NCBI RefSeq assembly: GCF_048128805.1 | Contig: NC_135997.1 | Location: 20,806,815 to 20,870,814 of the forward strand | Direction: 5' to 3' | DNA length: 64,000 bases | From: Centroberyx gerrardi | Lineage: Eukaryota; Chordata; Actinopteri; Beryciformes; Berycidae | Shown: piece after piece, positions 62,166 through 64,000 of the stretch | Layout of the letters: each line of letters starts with the position of its first letter | Position numbering within the stretch: position 1 is the first letter of the stretch | The notes under the pieces: model-generated | The model's database searches: none | Told to the model about the DNA's origin: nothing | Seen by the model: only the letters and a program-made list of their open reading frames with translations | Program-made: the position numbers and the translations under genes

Positions 62166-63477
62166 TCTTCCCTGTTGACATGTCTCTTGTCTCTTGTTAA
62201 AACCGTGAGAAAAAAAAAAAAGGTGTCCGTTACCAACTGTCTGCTTGTGAGCCTCCGGTCTGTCTGTTCTGTAACACTGCTGACCCGGGACCTCGTAAAG
62301 GTCATTTGGGATTCTTGGGCTTGATCCCCGGTGAAAAACTCCTTCTGGTACACTACTAAATTAAGCATCCAAAGCGGCGTCTAGGGAAAATAATGGAACA
62401 CACCCATAGAAAACAACTCACACAAGGGCAATAGAGTGTACAGTCATCACATTGGGGGAAAATCTTACCTGGTTATCTTCAAAGTAGAATGGGCCTCTCT
62501 CTGAATCACTGAAGTTTCTTGTCAGAATCTGTTGGAAAATAAACCCGCCTCATGGGACTGACCTAAACTACATTCACATTTTACACATTTAACAAAGTCA
62601 ACTGTAAACCTAATGTTTGCTCGACCCTCTTGTAATGATGCCAGCTGACTTAAACACACTTAGTTACAGCAGTTTATTCTTGGCCTCTGAGGATTTCAGT
62701 GGGATCACAGCAGGTGTCTTGTGTAACGGCATTTCAAAAGTAGCTGTTTCAAAATCTTACTGTAGCATCCTTTACTTACAAAAATGGACCAGAGTTGGGT
62801 ATTTGAGTTGTTTCTGCAGGTAAGAAGCATTTGGAGGCTCTTAAATTGCTTGTTGATCGTTTATGGAAGAGCAGGGCGGGGCCACTGTTGGCAGCCATGG
62901 AGGAGGCGACTGCCTTCCAGTCGACGCTCGGAAGCTGAATCTGAATTAAGAAAACTGAATTTGAAATTATAGTTACATAAAGTTACATTAAATAATCACA
63001 TTCCATTTTAAGCGATTGCATGCAGATTCAAATTGTGCCTCAAATTAGATTTTGGAATTCATTTATTCAACAAATTAATTTTTTTGAAGTCAACAGTTCA
63101 ATATGAGCAGAACAAATTCAAATTGATGCAATTCATATCCATTCTCTGCTGGAGCTAATCTCTTTCCATAATCCATAGCCCACAGGCTTTGAAACTGCAT
63201 ATGTAAATATTAATGGGTTTTAATTCCACCACCTCAACCACACAGCCATGTGCCTAGTATAAATATATGTTGGAAGGTTTCCACACTGAAAGGTAGATGG
63301 CAGGTGCAAGCGAGGTGCTGTCGTCCTCTGCTGATGGCAGAGTGAACAACCTTTGAAACGTCTTACAGCTTGGGGCACTTTGCATGGTCGCTCTGAGATT
63401 TCTGCACTTGCTCTCTCACAACAAACACGACTGTTGAAGAAGTGGCAGCTGGAAGACGGTGGAGCAAGGCTTGCACA
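62166..63477. other. Intergenic stretch without a supported gene
   Basis: AT-rich sequence. One 60-bp minus-strand segment (62529-62470) has exon-like borders but no recognisable family; see the rejected list. No transposon ends were recognised. Confidence 0.4.
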
Positions 63478-63550
63478 GGACTTGTTGGTCTAGGAGAATG
63501 ATTCTTTCCTGGGATGTGAGAGGTCTTGGGTTCAAATCCCAGACAAGCTC
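63478..63550 (+). pseudogene. tRNA-Pro-like sequence (pseudogene or SINE head)
   Basis: TTGGTCTAGGAGAATGATTC matches the D arm of vertebrate tRNA-Pro, and GGGTTCAAATCCCAG the T arm with its B box. The anticodon loop would read CTGGGAT (GGG, proline-type), but the anticodon stem has a T-T mismatch and the acceptor stem (GGACTTG/CAAGCTC) a mismatch and a wobble. Probably not a functional tRNA. No T-run terminator follows directly. Confidence 0.6.
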
Positions 63551-64000
63551 ATGCAAATAAAGTCTCTGTAACCTTCTGGGGCCCTGGTGTTCACATTTGC
63601 TTGTACAGTTTAAAACTAAACATTAGAGCACAGACACGGCAGAGGAATCTGAGCCAATGGGTCTGTTTCTCCTACTCGGAACATCTCAACCACTAATTGT
63701 CACCTTAGCCCTACATTTTTCCTCTCACAACTGCTTTCTGCAACAAGTACAAAACCCACTTTGTGTCAAATGCACGAGATGTAGTGTATCTGAGGTTTCA
63801 AATCTGTTAATCAGCTTCTGCTCAAAATTGTGCATTGGCTGAATTTAAACCAGGTCAAGTACTTTGCAGTGCAGCTAGTCACCACTATACCACCACTGCA
63901 CAAATGGAGGCCAGCTTTCTGCTTAGAAATGACCAAGAACCCAGGTTGTTTGTGGTAGGCATATTAGCATTGGGTTAAACAGTAAGGGACTCCCACTTCT

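Noticed and set aside
62470-62529. Minus-strand 60-bp exon-like segment with CCAACAG acceptor and GTAAGA donor, open in one frame
   Set aside because: The only open frame reads like ILTRNFSDSERGPFYFEDNQ, which I cannot place in any family, and no neighbouring in-phase exon was found. It could be one exon of a gene lying beyond the window, or chance.

Overview
This is a vertebrate nuclear genome window, almost certainly from a teleost fish. It has long introns with GT-AG splice sites, very many (GT)n and (GA)n microsatellites, hAT-type DNA transposons, tRNA-derived SINE relics and AATAAA polyadenylation signals. There is no sign of bacterial organisation. Genes were built by joining exons in phase across splice sites and comparing the proteins with vertebrate families from memory; no database search was possible.

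Layout, left to right: (1) 1-3427, intergenic DNA with repeat relics and a GA tract. (2) gcfc2 (+, 3428-15286, 18 exons, 863 aa), a spliceosome-associated GCFC-family factor whose introns hold several DNA transposons. (3) pfn4 (+, 16108-20986, 4 exons, 128 aa), profilin-4. A two-exon class A GPCR gene (-, 18837-19816, 285 aa) lies antisense inside its last intron. (4) 20987-23849, convergent 3' ends. (5) sccpdh (-, 23850-31661, 12 exons, 427 aa). (6) A 1.3-kb divergent promoter region. (7) tfb2m (+, 32967-37332, 9 exons, 451 aa), mitochondrial transcription factor B2. (8) cnst (+, 41805-58515, 12 coding exons, 835 aa), consortin, with a mucin-like Thr/Ser/Pro exon. (9) 58516-64000, the cnst 3' UTR and intergenic DNA with a degenerate ~120-bp tandem repeat and a decayed tRNA-Pro-like sequence.

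The genes do not form one pathway: RNA processing (gcfc2), a germ-cell-type profilin (pfn4), an orphan-like receptor, a membrane/lipid-droplet oxidoreductase homologue (sccpdh), mitochondrial transcription (tfb2m) and trans-Golgi cargo sorting (cnst). SCCPDH, TFB2M and CNST are neighbours in human 1q44, while GCFC2 and PFN4 are on human chromosome 2, so the window joins two blocks.

I found no convincing new multi-gene system. The most interesting items are the antisense intronic GPCR with an unusually short second extracellular loop, a BED-finger hAT element split by a second transposon and carrying perfect CRE and NRF-1-type palindromes, a 1.19-kb element with unassigned terminal inverted repeats, the mucin-like insert in consortin, and several perfect short hairpins.
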